64,000 nt of DNA from contig CAUYUJ010009358.1 in NCBI GenBank assembly GCA_963575745.1, forward strand, positions 280,320-344,319. The letters run 5' to 3'. The translations under genes and the position numbers were made by a program. The notes below the pieces were generated by a model, which searched no databases, was not told the DNA's origin, and saw only the letters and a program-made list of their open reading frames with translations. Position 1 is the first letter of the stretch. Each line of letters starts with the position of its first letter. This stretch comes from Prorocentrum cordatum. Taxonomy: Eukaryota; Sar; Dinophyceae; Prorocentrales; Prorocentraceae. Below, in pieces: positions 33,633 to 44,225 of this stretch.

Positions 33633-34708
33633 AAAAGAAGGGATATCCGCGAGCCGACACAGCGGCATTGCGCGGCGGCTTGTCCACGCCGTTCTCGCGG
33701 CACACCACCTGGAGACGAGGGCGCCGTTTCGCGACCCCACGCGGGCAGCTTACGGCGCGAATGTTGGCACAACCGATCCCCTGCGCTCACGTCGATCGCA
33801 GGTTGGAGAGCCTCGTTGTCGAGTCCGGCGCTCGGGCCGGAAGCAAGAGGACCGCCCTGCCGCGCTGCATTTGCCTCCTGCTGGCCGGCTTCTGCGGCAG
33901 ATGCCGTCTCAGGGGCTCGGGTGAGCGGGGTGAGCGACCCTTCCTTCTCCAACCCCCCACCCTCCTCCTCCTCGTCCTCGTCGTCCTCCTCCTCCTCCTC
34001 CTCCTCCTCCTCCTCCTCCTCCTCCGTCCCGTCCCCTCCCCCTTGTCCTCGTCGCATCCTCCCCCTCCGCTGCCTCCGCTTCCTCCTCCTCCACCTCTTC
34101 CCCTCCCCCAAGCGTGACCCAGGAACCGCTGGGCTGCCGCCGAGCCGACGCGCGCCGGGCTCCAAGAGGCCGATGCGCGCCGCGGAAGGGAGGGGCGGAG
34201 GGAGATGAGAGGCAACGCTAAAGAGGGTGCAGTCGGCCTCACGGTCAGAACTAGTGAATCGTGTGTCGCTGCGCCGGCTCTGGTCTACCGCGCCTCGGTG
34301 CGACACGCAATCCACTTCCAAGGGCTCCCAACTTCGCGCTTCGCGCTCCGCGAAGCGAGGAGCGCGAATAACTTCGCGCTCTCGCGCCGCCCCCCCAAAG
34401 GGAGATGAGGAGGACGAGGAGGCGGGGGAAAAGGAACGAGGACCGCGAAGCGCGAATATAACTTCGCGCCCTCGAGGGAGCCCTTGACTTCGCGGCCCCG
34501 CGGGGCCCACGCAGTCCACTTCGCGGCCCCGAGGGGTCCACGTGCCGAGATGTTCCGAGATCCCCGTCCCGCGGAGGACGGCTCGCGGTCCGCTCGCAGG
34601 GCACCGCGTCTCGCTGGGGCCGCCGTGGCGACCATGCTGTCCCGAGGCTCTGCAGCGGGCCCTGGAAACGACAGGGCAATTTCCCGGAGAACTCCTTAGA
34701 GCTACTCT
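33633..34708. other. No gene; (CTC)n at 33960-34030
   Basis: Words CTTCGCGCTC and CGCGAAGCGCGAA form small palindromes at 34335-34470. No coding evidence. Confidence 0.4.
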
Positions 34709-34902
34709 CGGGCCGGGCGAAAGGGGGGGATAGCAAAGGGGGGGATTGAGAATCAGCTCACGTAGCTGATTCTCCTGGCGCCTCCCGGCGCCGGAGGCGG
34801 CTATGTGTCGAGGAATGGGCCCCTCGGTGGGGCCGAAACCAGCTGCATGCAGCAGATTTCGTAACCCCCCCTTTCCCAATCCCCCCTTTCGACCAGCCCG
34901 AT
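34709..34902. mobile_element. Inverted-repeat element, family B copy 2
   Basis: Ends TCGGGCCGGGCGAAAGGGGG and CCCCCTTTCGACCAGCCCGA. The interior matches copies 1 and 3 closely, including AATCAGCTCACGTAGCTGAT and GCTGCATGCAGC. It abuts a family C element on its right. Confidence 0.75.
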
Positions 34903-34904
34903 AC

Positions 34905-35038
34905 TCCCAGGGGGGGGGGGGCCGGGGACGTATTGAAATCAGAAGAAGCGCCATGAAAAACCTGGGGGGATGTCATGGCCCCCGCCATGATGTCCACACA
35001 CCCACCCCTAGCCATCCCCCCCCTCTCTGCCGCCCCCG
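34905..35038. mobile_element. Family C element, copy 3 (partial)
   Basis: Shares GGGACGTATTGAAATCAGAA, CATGGCCCCCGCCATGAT and the right end CTCTGCCGCCCCCGA with copies at 38022 and 39549. The left terminal repeat is replaced by a G-run. Confidence 0.65.
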
Positions 35039-35304
35039 AGTGGACCGGGGAAGGCTCCCCCGAAACCTGGGGCCGCTGCCGCTCGCACTCGGGCGACGGA
35101 GAGCGCGGCGGTCCTGCGGAGGAAACGGGGGGCCCGTCGCCACCGTCCGCGCGCCGGGAGCGAGGCGCTGCGCTGCCTCGGCGGCCCGTGTGCCCCCGCA
35201 GGGGGTGCAGTCCCTGGGCCGGGCGGCTTCCGCCCAGCCGTGGGCGTCGAACCTGGGGGGGGGGGGCGGGGCCGTCCGCATCGGCGCTGAGTTTTCTGGG
35301 GCGC

Positions 35305-35345
<41 letters not shown>

Positions 35346-35645
35346 TGTGTATTTGTGTGTATTTGTGTGTGTGTGTGTGAGTATGTGTGTGTGCGTAGGC
35401 GTGTGCGTGTGTCCGCATCAGCTTCTCCATGCTGCGTTGGCTGGCCCAGCCCGCGCGCTTGGCTGCGAAACCACACGGTAGGTGCGCGTGTGCACGGTAG
35501 GTGCGTGTGTGTGTGTGTGTGAATGCGTGTGTGTCTGTGTGCGTGGGCGTGTGCGTGTATGTGTGTGAATGTGCGTGCGCGTGTGCGTGTGAGTGGGTGT
35601 GTGCGTGTGTGTGTGAATGCGTGTGTGTCTTTGTGTGTGTGTGTT

Positions 35646-35678
<33 letters not shown>

Positions 35679-35862
35679 CTGTGTGTGCGTATGTGTGTGT
35701 GTGTGTGTGTGCGTGCGTGTGTGTGTGTGTGTGTGTGCATGCGTGCCTGCGTGCGTGGGTGCGTGCGTGTGTGTGTTGGTGTGTGTGTGTGTGAGTGCGT
35801 GTGTGTGTGTATATGTATGTGTGTGTGCGTGTATGTGTGTGCGCGCGCGTGCTGCACAGCGA
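35305..35862. repeat. (GTGC)n and (GT)n tract of about 550 bp
   Basis: GTGC tetramers at 35305-35346, then GT dinucleotides with GC interruptions to about 35862, broken by unique sequence at 35405-35485. Frames giving poly-His-Thr or Cys-Val are artefacts. Confidence 0.95.
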
Positions 35863-35917
35863 GCCGCTCCCGACAGCAGTCGCAATCCGATGCAGGCAAG
35901 GACGTGCAGGCACGCCT

Positions 35918-36115
35918 CTCGGGTCGGGCGAAAGGGGGGGATAGCAAAGGGGGGGTTTGAAAATCAGCTCACGTAGCTGACCTTCCCGGCGCCTCCCGGC
36001 GCCGGAGGCGGCTATGTATCGAGGAATGGGCCCCTCGGTGAGGCCGAAACCGGCTGCATGCAGCATATTTCGTAACCCCCCTTTCCCAATCCCCCCCCCT
36101 CTCGCCCGGCCCGAG
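35918..36115. mobile_element. Inverted-repeat element, family B copy 3
   Basis: Ends CTCGGGTCGGGCGAAAGGGG and CTCTCGCCCGGCCCGAG. Interior GAAAATCAGCTCACGTAGCT and GCTGCATGCAGC as in the other copies. Confidence 0.75.
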
Positions 36116-36343
36116 CCTCGCCCGCCTGCCGCGCCGCGCCGGCCCCCCTTTTCTTGGACTCGGATGGCCGCTCGGCCCGCCGCTGGGCGTCTGCCCGCCC
36201 GCGCGCGGGGGAGGCGCCGCCGTCTTGACAGCCCCTCCGCCCGCCGCGCGCAAACGTCTCGCGCGGAGCAGCCGCGGAGCAGCACGGGGGGGGGGGGGAG
36301 GGGAGGAGCGCGGTGGCGCGCCCAGGGCTCTGTCGCTCACATG

Positions 36344-36410
36344 CCTCCTCCTCCTCCTCCTCCTCTTCCTCCTCCTCCTCCTTTTCCTCCTCCTCCTCCT
36401 CCTCCTTTGA
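36344..36410. repeat. (CTC)n microsatellite
   Basis: CTC repeats with TTC and TTTTC interruptions. Confidence 0.95.
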
Positions 36411-36469
36411 TGGCGCCTCGGCGGGCGCCTCTGTCGCTCCCCATCGTCCTCAAAGGCCACGCCCCAGAG

Positions 36470-36605
36470 GTAAACTCGAGCACCCGGAGAGAAGTATCGA
36501 CGCAGCGTCGAACGAGCATCGCCTTCTGGGGCCCGACGCGTGGAAGCCCTCCAGTGTCGGTCCTCTCTTGGTGGTGATCAGGGCTGAAGTACGTTGGAAC
36601 ATCAG
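36470..36605 (+). repeat. Dispersed repeat, family D copy 1
   Basis: ACTCGAGCACCCGGAGAGAA, then GCCTTCTGGGGCCCGACGCG, then GGGCTGAAGTACGTTGGAAC match 39388-39545 in the same direction and 37685-37845 in reverse. No coding capacity is apparent. Confidence 0.6.
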
Positions 36606-37667
36606 AGAGCCCAGAGAGGAGACAAATGCATCCAACCGCCTGCCGAGGCCTCCAAAGAGCAGTGCCCCGGGCGGTGGTTCTGGATGAAGACTTACCTGCC
36701 TGGGACGGCGGGGGGTTCGCCCTACGATCAACGTGGGCGCTGCATTTTCTGACACTGCGCTGATCGCCCAAACTCGGCCGCTCACGGCTCTCCGATGGCG
36801 CAGCTCGTTCGATACAGGCCGATCTGAGGCAACTGGCGACCGGCGGCGTTCAACCCGAACGCCCGCGGCGGCTTCGCCGTCGCGTCAACGCGCTGCGACC
36901 CTGCCGTTCAAGACATTGGACTCCTGTCCGCTCTGGTTCCGGAAAGCGCCCGATCCTTCTGTGGATCGTTCCCTGGTGCTCGTCGTGCACCCGGACGCAG
37001 CTGGGGCCCAAAAGGGACGTCGTCTCTTCTCGAAAGCTGGTCAGGGCAAGCCTTGGCTACACTCGACACTCGACGTCGTGGAAGTAAGCACGACTGGAGC
37101 TCCCGACCCGACCTTCGTGTATCGTGTGCCGACACGGGTCGATATGCAAGGGTGCTGGGGCCGAAGCCGGGACAACAAAGGCTCCCTTAAAACTAGGGGA
37201 AAGAGGTGGGAGACTGGAGGGGAAGGGGGTGGGCGTCGAGGGGGATAAGGAGGAACCAGGGGGAGCAAGGAGAGGGGAAGAGGAGGGGGAGGAAAAAGAG
37301 ATTTTGCCCACAGTAACATGGAGGAAGATGACTTTATGTGGAACCCCATCCCTGTTGAACCAAATATTGATCGCCGAGGTGATCGCGATAAGGCCAACCC
37401 ATTCGACTTCTTTTGCTGACAAAGGAGGGGACCTCGTTGGAACTACGAAGCACACTTTAGACATTATCTTCGAAACCGTCTCGTGATTACGCATGAAACT
37501 GCATGCCGGTAAGACTGTTGCAATGCGTAAGTTTCAACACAAAGGTTCCAAGGCCATCGCTCTCCAGCTCTTCTCTAATGATGTGCCCACCATTATCTCG
37601 CCTCGCTGAGGAGTGCAAATCTCTGTTGTCCGAGTGCATAAGGTGCTTGGGGTGAGGATGAATCAGG
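36606..37667. other. No gene firmly supported; coding-like words near 37317-37420
   Basis: The plus strand from 37317 reads MEEDDFMWNPIPVEPNIDRR before a stop at about 37420. At 36900-37145 a frame reads LHSTLDVVEVSTTG-like residues. Neither is recognised. Both could be exons or chance. G-rich minisatellite-like sequence occupies 37195-37300. Confidence 0.3.
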
Positions 37668-37890
37668 ACGGAACCATGGGTTATGATGTTCCAACCTACT
37701 TCAGCCTTGACCACCAGAAAGCATTTCGAGCGCCAGAAAAGTACCCCCAATCTCGAGGGTTTTCACGTGTCATGCCCTGGGAGACACTCGTCCGACACTG
37801 TTTCGACACTGTTTCGACACTTTTCTGGGTGCTCGAAATCATTTCTGGGATGCGGTCCTCCAGTATGATGGGAGCAACATAAACCATGGG
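37668..37890 (-). repeat. Dispersed repeat, family D copy 2 (inverted)
   Basis: GATGTTCCAACCTACTTCAG, CCCTGGGAGACACT and TTTTCTGGGTGCTCGAAATC are reverse complements of 39345-39548. Together the two copies form a large inverted repeat enclosing 1.4 kb. Confidence 0.7.
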
Positions 37891-37970
37891 CCCACCATGG
37901 GTCCACGCATCGATCACGACTGAATCGACAAGCATCCTCTCTGAAGCCGTGAATGCGTCTGTTCTCCACT

Positions 37971-38271
37971 CGGCTGCCACGTGGATGAAACTTACGACCC
38001 GTCTTCGTACTGAAAAAAAAGTCGGGAGCGGCCAAGAGAGGGGTGCCCAAGAGGAGGGGGGTGCAAATCATGACCAGCGGCATGGGCGCGGCCCAGCGGG
38101 GGGGCCAGGGACGTAATGAAATAAGAAGAGGCGCCATGAAATCTGGGGAGATATCATGGCCCCCGCCATGATATCCACCCTTCCTAGTCATCACCCCCCT
38201 CTTTGCCGCCCCCGATCTACTCGGCTGCCACGTGGATGAAACTCACGACTCGTCTCCGTACCGAAAAAAAA
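37971..38271. repeat. 55-bp direct repeat flanking a family C element
   Basis: CTCGGCTGCCACGTGGATGA followed by AACTTACGACCCGTCTTCGT and an A-run at 37971-38020 is repeated, with few changes, at 38217-38271. The duplication is far longer than a normal target-site duplication, so the element plus one flank was probably duplicated as a unit. Confidence 0.7.
38022..38216. mobile_element. Family C inverted-repeat element, copy 1
   Basis: Left end TCGGGAGCGGCCAAGAGAGG and right end CCTCTTTGCCGCCCCCGA, inverted. The centre is the palindrome ATATCATGGC...GCCATGATAT. 195 bp, non-coding. Confidence 0.75.
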
Positions 38272-38299
38272 GGGGGGCGACACACGAGGCCGTTTGCCG

Positions 38300-38467
38300 T
38301 CGGGTGTTGCTAGAAGTGCCCCTGGCCCAAGGTACCCCCGGGGTTCTCGGGGTGGCCCAGGCGGCCTCCAGGCCACCCCTCACGATGCCTAGAGGGCTCC
38401 AGGGGCTCCAAAATGGAGCGAAAAGCTGGGGGTACCTTGGGCCCGGGGCACTTCTAGCAACACCCGA
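38300..38467. mobile_element. Element with 40-bp near-perfect terminal inverted repeats
   Basis: Left arm TCGGGTGTTGCTAGAAGTGC... to ...AAGGTACCCCC at 38300-38339 is mirrored at 38428-38467 with a single mismatch. The 88-base interior contains a second, smaller hairpin (GGGGTGGCCCAGG/CCAGGCCACCCC). No target-site duplication is clear. The low divergence points to recent origin. Confidence 0.85.
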
Positions 38468-39344
38468 TACCGTGCCGGGCCGTGCACGCCTCTTGCCCTG
38501 CCAAGAGCCAGCGATGCCGAGTCTCAAGCCGCTTACCGCGAGACTCCTCGGGCTTGCTGGGGAACTCCCTTGGGACCAGACTGTTTTTGCTTATCGCTCG
38601 CCTTCGCTAGGCGGAGGGGGCGAGTGAAGAAGACGGAGGCGAAGAAGGAGAAGGAAGAGAAGGAGAAAGAAGAAACGGAGGAGACGTAGAAGGCAGCGGA
38701 AGGAAAGCATAGAAGAAGAAACATAAAGGGCGAGAAACGCGAAGAAGGCGGAAGAGGCGGAGAAGGCAGAGCAGAGGAGGTAAAGAGGACGGAGACGTCG
38801 GAGTTTTCTCGCCTGGCTTGAGCTGTCTGCCATTGCCCCGCCCATGCTTCGGGGGCTCGCACTGGTGCCACCTGGAAGGACGAAGAGTCCCCGGGGTAGA
38901 TTGTGGCCTTTGTCATCAGATTGCTTCACGGACGCACGGATCCTAGAGTTCGTCACGACTGAAGAATTGTTCCCGCGTGGCTCAACTGCCTTGCGGGCGC
39001 ACGGACAAAATGCAAAACTGCGGTCAGTGATGGTCCTCAGAAGGGCCGCCCAGCAGAAAAGGGAGGGCTCCAAACATCGCGTCTGGATGACAGAACTGGA
39101 CACCATGGTTTCCGGGTCCATTCTCGCCGACCGCAATGCTTCCCATGCCATGTTCCTTGTTTGCTGTGAGCGTGATGTCTCGACTGCCTCTGCGCGACAA
39201 CTGAGAGTTCATCGTTCTAACCAGCACAAGCAACACAACACTGCATCTGAGGCGCAAGTGATCGGCGCCCAGTGCAATCTCTGCATGGTCCACTCGTGGG
39301 CAACCCTCGCTCAGTCAAGCACATGCGTGGGAATGCTAAGCGCA
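38468..39344. other. No gene recognised; purine-rich GAAG/GGAG stretch
   Basis: A purine-rich run of GAAGAAGG-type words occupies 38625-38790. A plus-strand frame of 195 codons at 38844-39431 reads into a family D repeat at its end and has no domain, so it is not believed. Confidence 0.4.
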
Positions 39345-39548
39345 TGTGATGTTGCTCCCGTCCTACTTAAGGACCGCATCCCAGAAATCATCTCGAGCAC
39401 CCAGAAAAGTGTCAAAAGAGCGTCGAAATAATGTCGAAGCAGTGTCTCCCAGGGCCCAGCACGTGAAAACCCTTGAGCTTTGGTACTTTTGGGGGCGCTC
39501 CAAATGCTTCCTGGCGATCAAGGCTAAAGTAGGTTGGAGCATCATAAA
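39345..39548 (+). repeat. Dispersed repeat, family D copy 3
   Basis: GCATCCCAGAAATCATCTCG, AGCACCCAGAAAAGTGTC and AAAGTAGGTTGGAGCATCAT match copies 1 (direct) and 2 (inverted). The family C element starts at its right border. Confidence 0.7.
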
Positions 39549-39744
39549 GTCGGGAGCGGCCAAGAGGGGGCTGTCTAAGAGGGGGGGGTGCAAATCATGA
39601 CCGGCGGCATGTGCGCGGCCCAGCGGAGGGGCCAGGGACGTATCGAAATAAGAAGAGGCGCCATGAAATCTGGGGAAATATCATGGCCCGCGCCATGATA
39701 TCCCCCCCCCCCTAGTCATCACCCCCCTCTTTGCCGCCCCCGAT
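39549..39744. mobile_element. Family C inverted-repeat element, copy 2
   Basis: Ends TCGGGAGCGGCCAAGAGGGG and CTCTTTGCCGCCCCCGA. The flanks read TAAAG on both sides (CATAAAG|TCGGG and CCCGA|TAAAG), a candidate 5-bp target-site duplication. Very close to copy 1 in sequence. Confidence 0.75.
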
Positions 39745-39988
39745 AAAGCGCGTGCGGAAGTCTCACCCCGTGGGGGGCCCCAGCCCACTCGGGACCAGAT
39801 CGCCGGTCAAATCGACGGGAGCGGCGCTCTGGCAGCGCGAGGACCGACGCAGGGGCGCTCAAGATAGAAGTGCGCGGCCCGCTCCGTCTGCCGGACCGTT
39901 GGGCCTGCCCTCCCCCCGTGCCGCGCATCTCCCCCTCCCGAGCCGGAGATGGACCTCCCTCGTGTGGATCTCCATGGCTCGAACGTCG

Positions 39989-40198
39989 TGCAGTGGGGCT
40001 GCGCATCAAGAAGCCATCCACTTTTCGTCAGGGTGCCCTGGGTTCCTTCGCTCCGCGCGATGCGCGGTGACTTCCCGCGGCCGTCAAAGGAGCTGCTGCG
40101 TTCGGGGTGCTACAGGTTTCCCCTCACTTGCACCTCGCGCGCGGGTTTTCAGGGTTGGGTTTCTTGCGAGGGTTTCTTGCGGCCGCGCCTGCACTGTA
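39989..40198. mobile_element. Short TA-flanked Tc1/mariner-like element, copy 4
   Basis: Starts TGCAGTGGGGCTGCGCATCA and ends CGCGCCTGCACTGTA. Internal AGGGTGCCCTGGGTTCCTT and GGGTTGGGTTTCTTGCGAGG are reverse complements of subterminal phrases of copies 1-3. The first base pair has changed from TA to TG. Confidence 0.6.
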
Positions 40199-41990
40199 TC
40201 CCCCTCTTTCTCCCCTGCCCTGCCGCCCTGTGAGCCTGTTGGCTAACGCCTTTCCTCTCTTATCTGGCCACCGCCGCAGTGAAGAGTTCCAGGATCACTT
40301 CCGAAGGCTGTGGATGAGACGCCCCATGAGAGTTCACGATCACAACATTGATGCGACGCGCACTCCGCAGTAGGCGGGACCTTCCATGCGATATAAGTAT
40401 TCGCCGTTGGGCTGAGTTCGCGAGGATGGGCAACCCTTACAAAACGTGGACCCCCTTGCAAAAACGTGGAGTGCCGCCAGGCATCCCCTTGTTGAGGGTA
40501 CCGCCCGACCTCCTCGCCCCCCTCGTTCGCCTCAGTCCCCGTGGGGTCTTCCCTGGCTCACTTTCAAACAAGCTAGGCAAGTGGAACTGGGCAACGAGTT
40601 GATGCGAGCCACGAGTCGGTTCATGTACCTTGTCTGGCCTCTCCGCATCCCGTGCGATATGGAGCACCCTGCTCCGAGACATGCGAATCCTGACGTCCCT
40701 TCCAGGTGGCACCTGCCCGAGCTTGGGAAGACTTGCGCGGGCGCCAGGGGGCTCAGGAAAACTTGCGCGGGCGCCAGGGGTCGATGTGGTCGATACCGAC
40801 CAATGTCAGTTTGGGTCATGTGCAAAAAAAAAAAACACACGAGGCTTCTAGCCGTCCGCTGCCCTTCTCTGCGAGGTAAAGCGGTATGCCGAACACGCGG
40901 GGGCAATGTGGGGGCATCCTGCGCACATGTCTCTGCACGGGCGCAGCACCGGATGGGGGATAGAACACCTCGGCTGCCAGCGCCTGTCCCAGACACATGG
41001 GTCGCACCCTCGCTGCTGCCATCCTCTCTGGCGTCCATTCCACCGTCCCTGCTGTGCATGGTGCATGCGATGCGTGGTTCATGCGCGATTGGGCCGCACC
41101 CTTCTTCGCCCCGCTCGATCCCTTCATGCAGTTCCGCATGGGTAGCGGTTGCATGGTTCACGGGGCGAGAACCCCTGACGCTACTCCCTGAGCCCTTCAC
41201 TGGGGGCTTGGGTTCGCAGGTATCGGCCTCCCAGTTCCACCTGCTGCATGGCTTCACCTTTTCCCCTATTCCCCCCCTGTCCGTCTCGCCTCGATCCTTG
41301 CACAGGCAGGCGACGCACGTCTTTGCCTTTCTGTTGATTGCTTGGTTGGTTGATTGTTTGGTTGGTTGATTGGTTGATTGAACAAGAGGAAGTGTGGCGA
41401 GGAGAACAAGAAGGAGGGACAGGAGGGGGAGATGCAAAGCGAGGGGGCGAACCAGTGGACAGTGGGAGCTGGGATGGGGCGCGAGGTGAGGAGCAGAAGG
41501 ACGGGGAGGGACGAAGAGCGGGATGAGGGTGGGCGAAGGAGAGAAGGGGGGGGGGCGGGGGGTTGGGGAGGGCGTTGGGGGAGGCGGATGGAAGGGGGGG
41601 GACGAGAAAGACCAGAGCCACGCACAACCCGCAGGGGGCCTCCACCCGTCCCCCCCCTCAGCACTTGGACCCTCCCTCCGCCGCCCTCCCCCCCCCCACC
41701 CGATTGGATTCCAACATGGGTCTGCTACAATAGACTGGGTCATGGGGCAAACGCTGGGACACAGATTCGGCCTATCTGTGCGTGCGCGGCCTGGCGAAGA
41801 CGGGCGGCATCAACACGACGCAGAGGAGCGTCGTGGACTCTCGAGCGCTTGGCCTGGGCGCGCCTCATGCCTCGCCGAGCGCTTGCTCGGAAGCGCCCCT
41901 CTCTTCCGAGACTGATGCTCCGGGGCACCAAAAAACGTGTGGCGACGGACCGCGGGGTGACCTCGGAACCCGCAACGACCTCACCCCGCG
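40199..41990. other. No gene recognised; short duplications
   Basis: ACTTGCGCGGGCGCCAGGGG occurs twice (40732 and 40762). TTGGTTGATTG words cluster at 41335-41380, and G-rich sequence follows. Long overlapping frames on both strands show no domain. Confidence 0.4.
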
Positions 41991-42130
41991 TCCGTCACCG
42001 CACGGTCTTGGTTCCTCGGAGGCCCCGTTCGCCTGAGACGTCCTCGAAGAACGAACCGAAACCCAAAACCGTGCGGTGACCCGAATCCCTGCAGACTCAC
42101 CACGCGGTGTGATCACCACACCGTTTGGGG
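41991..42130. repeat. Inverted repeat and adjacent palindrome
   Basis: GTCACCGCACGGTCTTGGTT at 41993 is mirrored by AAAACCGTGCGGTGAC at 42064. CGGTGTGATCACCACACCG at 42105 is a near-perfect palindrome. A short fold-back, possibly in the 3' flank of the minus-strand aldolase gene. Confidence 0.6.
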
Positions 42131-42311
42131 CCCCGCGAGATGTTTGAGGCCCGCGTGGCCACTCGACAGTGGCCGAGAAGAGGCGCAGGGGAGAGGGCAG
42201 GGACTTGGAGGCGGGGGGGTGCACCCGTCCACGGCGCCTCGGGGCGAGGCATCGTGGCGGGTTCTTAGCAGCGCGGGCGCGGGGGCATGCGCGGGAGGCC
42301 GCGCCGCCTCC

Positions 42312-42838
42312 TCAGGAGGCGTTGGCGGTGCGCCTGGACCGCACGCAGGCGCGCGCTCCTGCTGCCAGCAGCCCCTCGTCCGAGGCGGCACACACCAGGC
42401 GGTAGCCGGCCCGGAACATGTCGTCCGCGGAGCATCCCGGCACCAGCAGCCCGCCCAGGAGCTTGCCCGCGCTCTTGGCGGCCTGCTCGCTGCGCTCGAC
42501 GTCGGACCCCGACAGCCTGGTGGCGTCCACGAAGATCATGTCGATCCCGGGGACCTGCGCGATCTCGCGCACGTTCTGCGCGCCCACGGCGGTGTCGACC
42601 TGCGCCGCGATGAGCACCGCCTCGCCCTGGCGCCGAGTGAACTCGGCGACGCGCTGGCCGTAAAACTCCACGAGGGGCGGGGCGAAGCTGAAGTCCATGC
42701 GCCGGAACGGCTGGTTCTTGAGCCTCGCCTCCGCCGCGTGGGCATCCTCCCGGTAGTTGCGCGCGGGGTACAGGCAGAGCTCGACGAGGGCATGGGCATC
42801 CTGCGCACTCTCCACGTGGGGAAGTCCGCCAGCTCCCC
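42312..42838 (-). CDS. HpcH/HpaI aldolase-like protein, terminal exon
   Basis: Members of this TIM-barrel family cleave or form C-C bonds in 2-keto-3-deoxy acids using a divalent metal. The minus-strand exon reads LPHVESAQDAHALVELCLYP, then a substrate-loop region, then VLIAAQVDTAVGAQNVREIA and QVPGIDMIFVDATRLSGSD, and ends at a natural C-terminus (GYRLVCAASDEGLLAAGARA) with TGA at 42312-42314. This corresponds to roughly the second half of the usual protein of about 260 residues. The sequence CCCCCAG|GGG at 42839 fits a 3' splice site, and the apparent start at 42815 is only an internal GTG, so the exon continues to 42838 and the gene begins further right. In the classical family the motif before the last strand is Q-I-E-T and the next one is G-P-A-D-L. 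Here they are Q-V-D-T and D-A-T-R-L, so both usual metal-ligand positions are altered and the activity may differ or be lost. No upstream exon was identified. Confidence 0.75.
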
Positions 42839-43716
42839 TGGGGGGCGCAAGGCTGCAGAACTCCCTGCTCGGCTGCGGTATCGTGTTAGTGGTTCTGGCT
42901 CTTGCTTCCAGTACGCTGCCTCTGCAGCGTCTCCGCCTCTCGGCTGTCTAGTAGGAGGGCCCGCGGCCTAAGAGAGACACCCAGGGGGGAAGCCCTTCAG
43001 CATCCTGGCCGCTCCCTACTGCCCCGGGGGCTCCCACGGGGACGCCGCCAGACGGCCAGGAGGGACCTCGAAACCTCCAGCACGGACCCTGGAGGCCCTG
43101 ACGAGTGCCTCCAGAGATAAACACTGCCAGACGCGGCCCCGCCTCAAAAGAAACTCAAGCATGCCCGAAGACGCCCCTGGGAGAGCAACTCTGAATTTAG
43201 AACAAACGAACGTCTTCTTGTGCGGGGTTTCGAAATTGGGCGCAAGGGGGGAGGGAAGAAGGGGTCTGGCTCCGGCCCTCTACTCAATGCTACTGTTTGT
43301 GGTAGTGCGTCCTGTGGGCAGGACCCCCCCTGCCTGAAACGGGTGCCAGAAACAGCCGAAGTGCACTCCACCGGGGGTGGGGCGAGGGGAGGGGGGCGAG
43401 GAGGAGGAGGAGGAGGAGATGGATGAGGAGGAGGAGTAGGAGGAGGAGGATGACGAGGAGGAGGAGGACGAGGAGGGGGACGGGAGGGGGAGGAGGAGGA
43501 GGAGGGCCCGCGCCGATCGGCTAAACAACGAACAAGCAAACGATCACTGTGCACTGTTGGTCACGGTGTGTTGCTCCAAAACGGGTCCCAAGACCGCCCA
43601 GGCCACCGGAAGGCCCCCCCCCGAGACGGCCCCGCATACGGCCCTGAGAAGGTGGCCCCCGCAAGGGCCCCAGGATGCCGCTCAAGATCGCCCAGGATGG
43701 CCCAACAAGGCTTAAG
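42839..43716. other. Presumed intron or upstream region; (GGA)n at 43390-43505
   Basis: It lies upstream of the aldolase exon. It contains an interrupted GGA/GAC microsatellite and decamer-like CCCAGGATGGCC words at 43590-43690. No exon with family similarity was seen. Confidence 0.4.
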
Positions 43717-43805
43717 TCGGGCGTGCCCCCCTACAGGAGGATTTTCGACGAAAAATCACAAATATAATTAGTCTGGCGAAGGACCCAACCATATGCAGTT
43801 GTGAA

Positions 43806-44225
43806 TGCCGCAATTGTGCTGGGTGGTGGCGGACGCATGCGGGCGGTGCCACTGGGACCTTCGGTGGAGCTCCCTATGGGGCCACGAAACGCTGTACTGG
43901 GTGGGTGAGACGCGGTCAGCAAGGGCTGTGCTGCGTGGTGGCGGACGCATGCGAGCGGTGCCACTGGGACCTTCGGTGGAGCTCCCTATGGGGCCACGAA
44001 ACGCTGTACTGGGTGGGTGAAACGCAGGCAGGGAGCAAGGGCTGTGCAGGGTGGTGGCGGACGCATGCGGGCGGTGCCGCTGGGACCTTTGGTGGAGCTC
44101 CTTATAGGGCTACGAAGCGCTGTACTGGGCGGGTGAAGCGCAGGGAGCAAGGGCTGTGCTGGGTGGTGGCGGACGCAAGCGGGCAGTGCCACCGGGACCT
44201 TTGGTGGAGCCCCCTATGAGGCCAC
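43806..44225 (+). repeat. Array of about 112-bp units, four copies
   Basis: Units begin near 43822, 43935, 44051 and 44162 with GGTGGTGGCGGACGCATGCG and share GGGACCTTCGGTGGAGCTCC. They contain the same core as the 90-bp units that follow plus an extra TGTACTGGGTGGGTGAAACG segment, so they are probably the ancestral form. Confidence 0.85.

Noticed and set aside
33101-34954. 617-codon minus-strand open frame
   Set aside because: It runs through (CTC)n tracts as poly-Gly and poly-Glu and through a family B element, with no domain.
38844-39431. 195-codon plus-strand frame
   Set aside because: Its 3' third is a family D repeat copy and its codon choice is unbiased. No similarity is recognised.
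41338-42079. Overlapping plus-strand frames of 130-230 codons
   Set aside because: Arg/Gly/Pro-rich translation of G-rich sequence in several frames, with no conserved motif.
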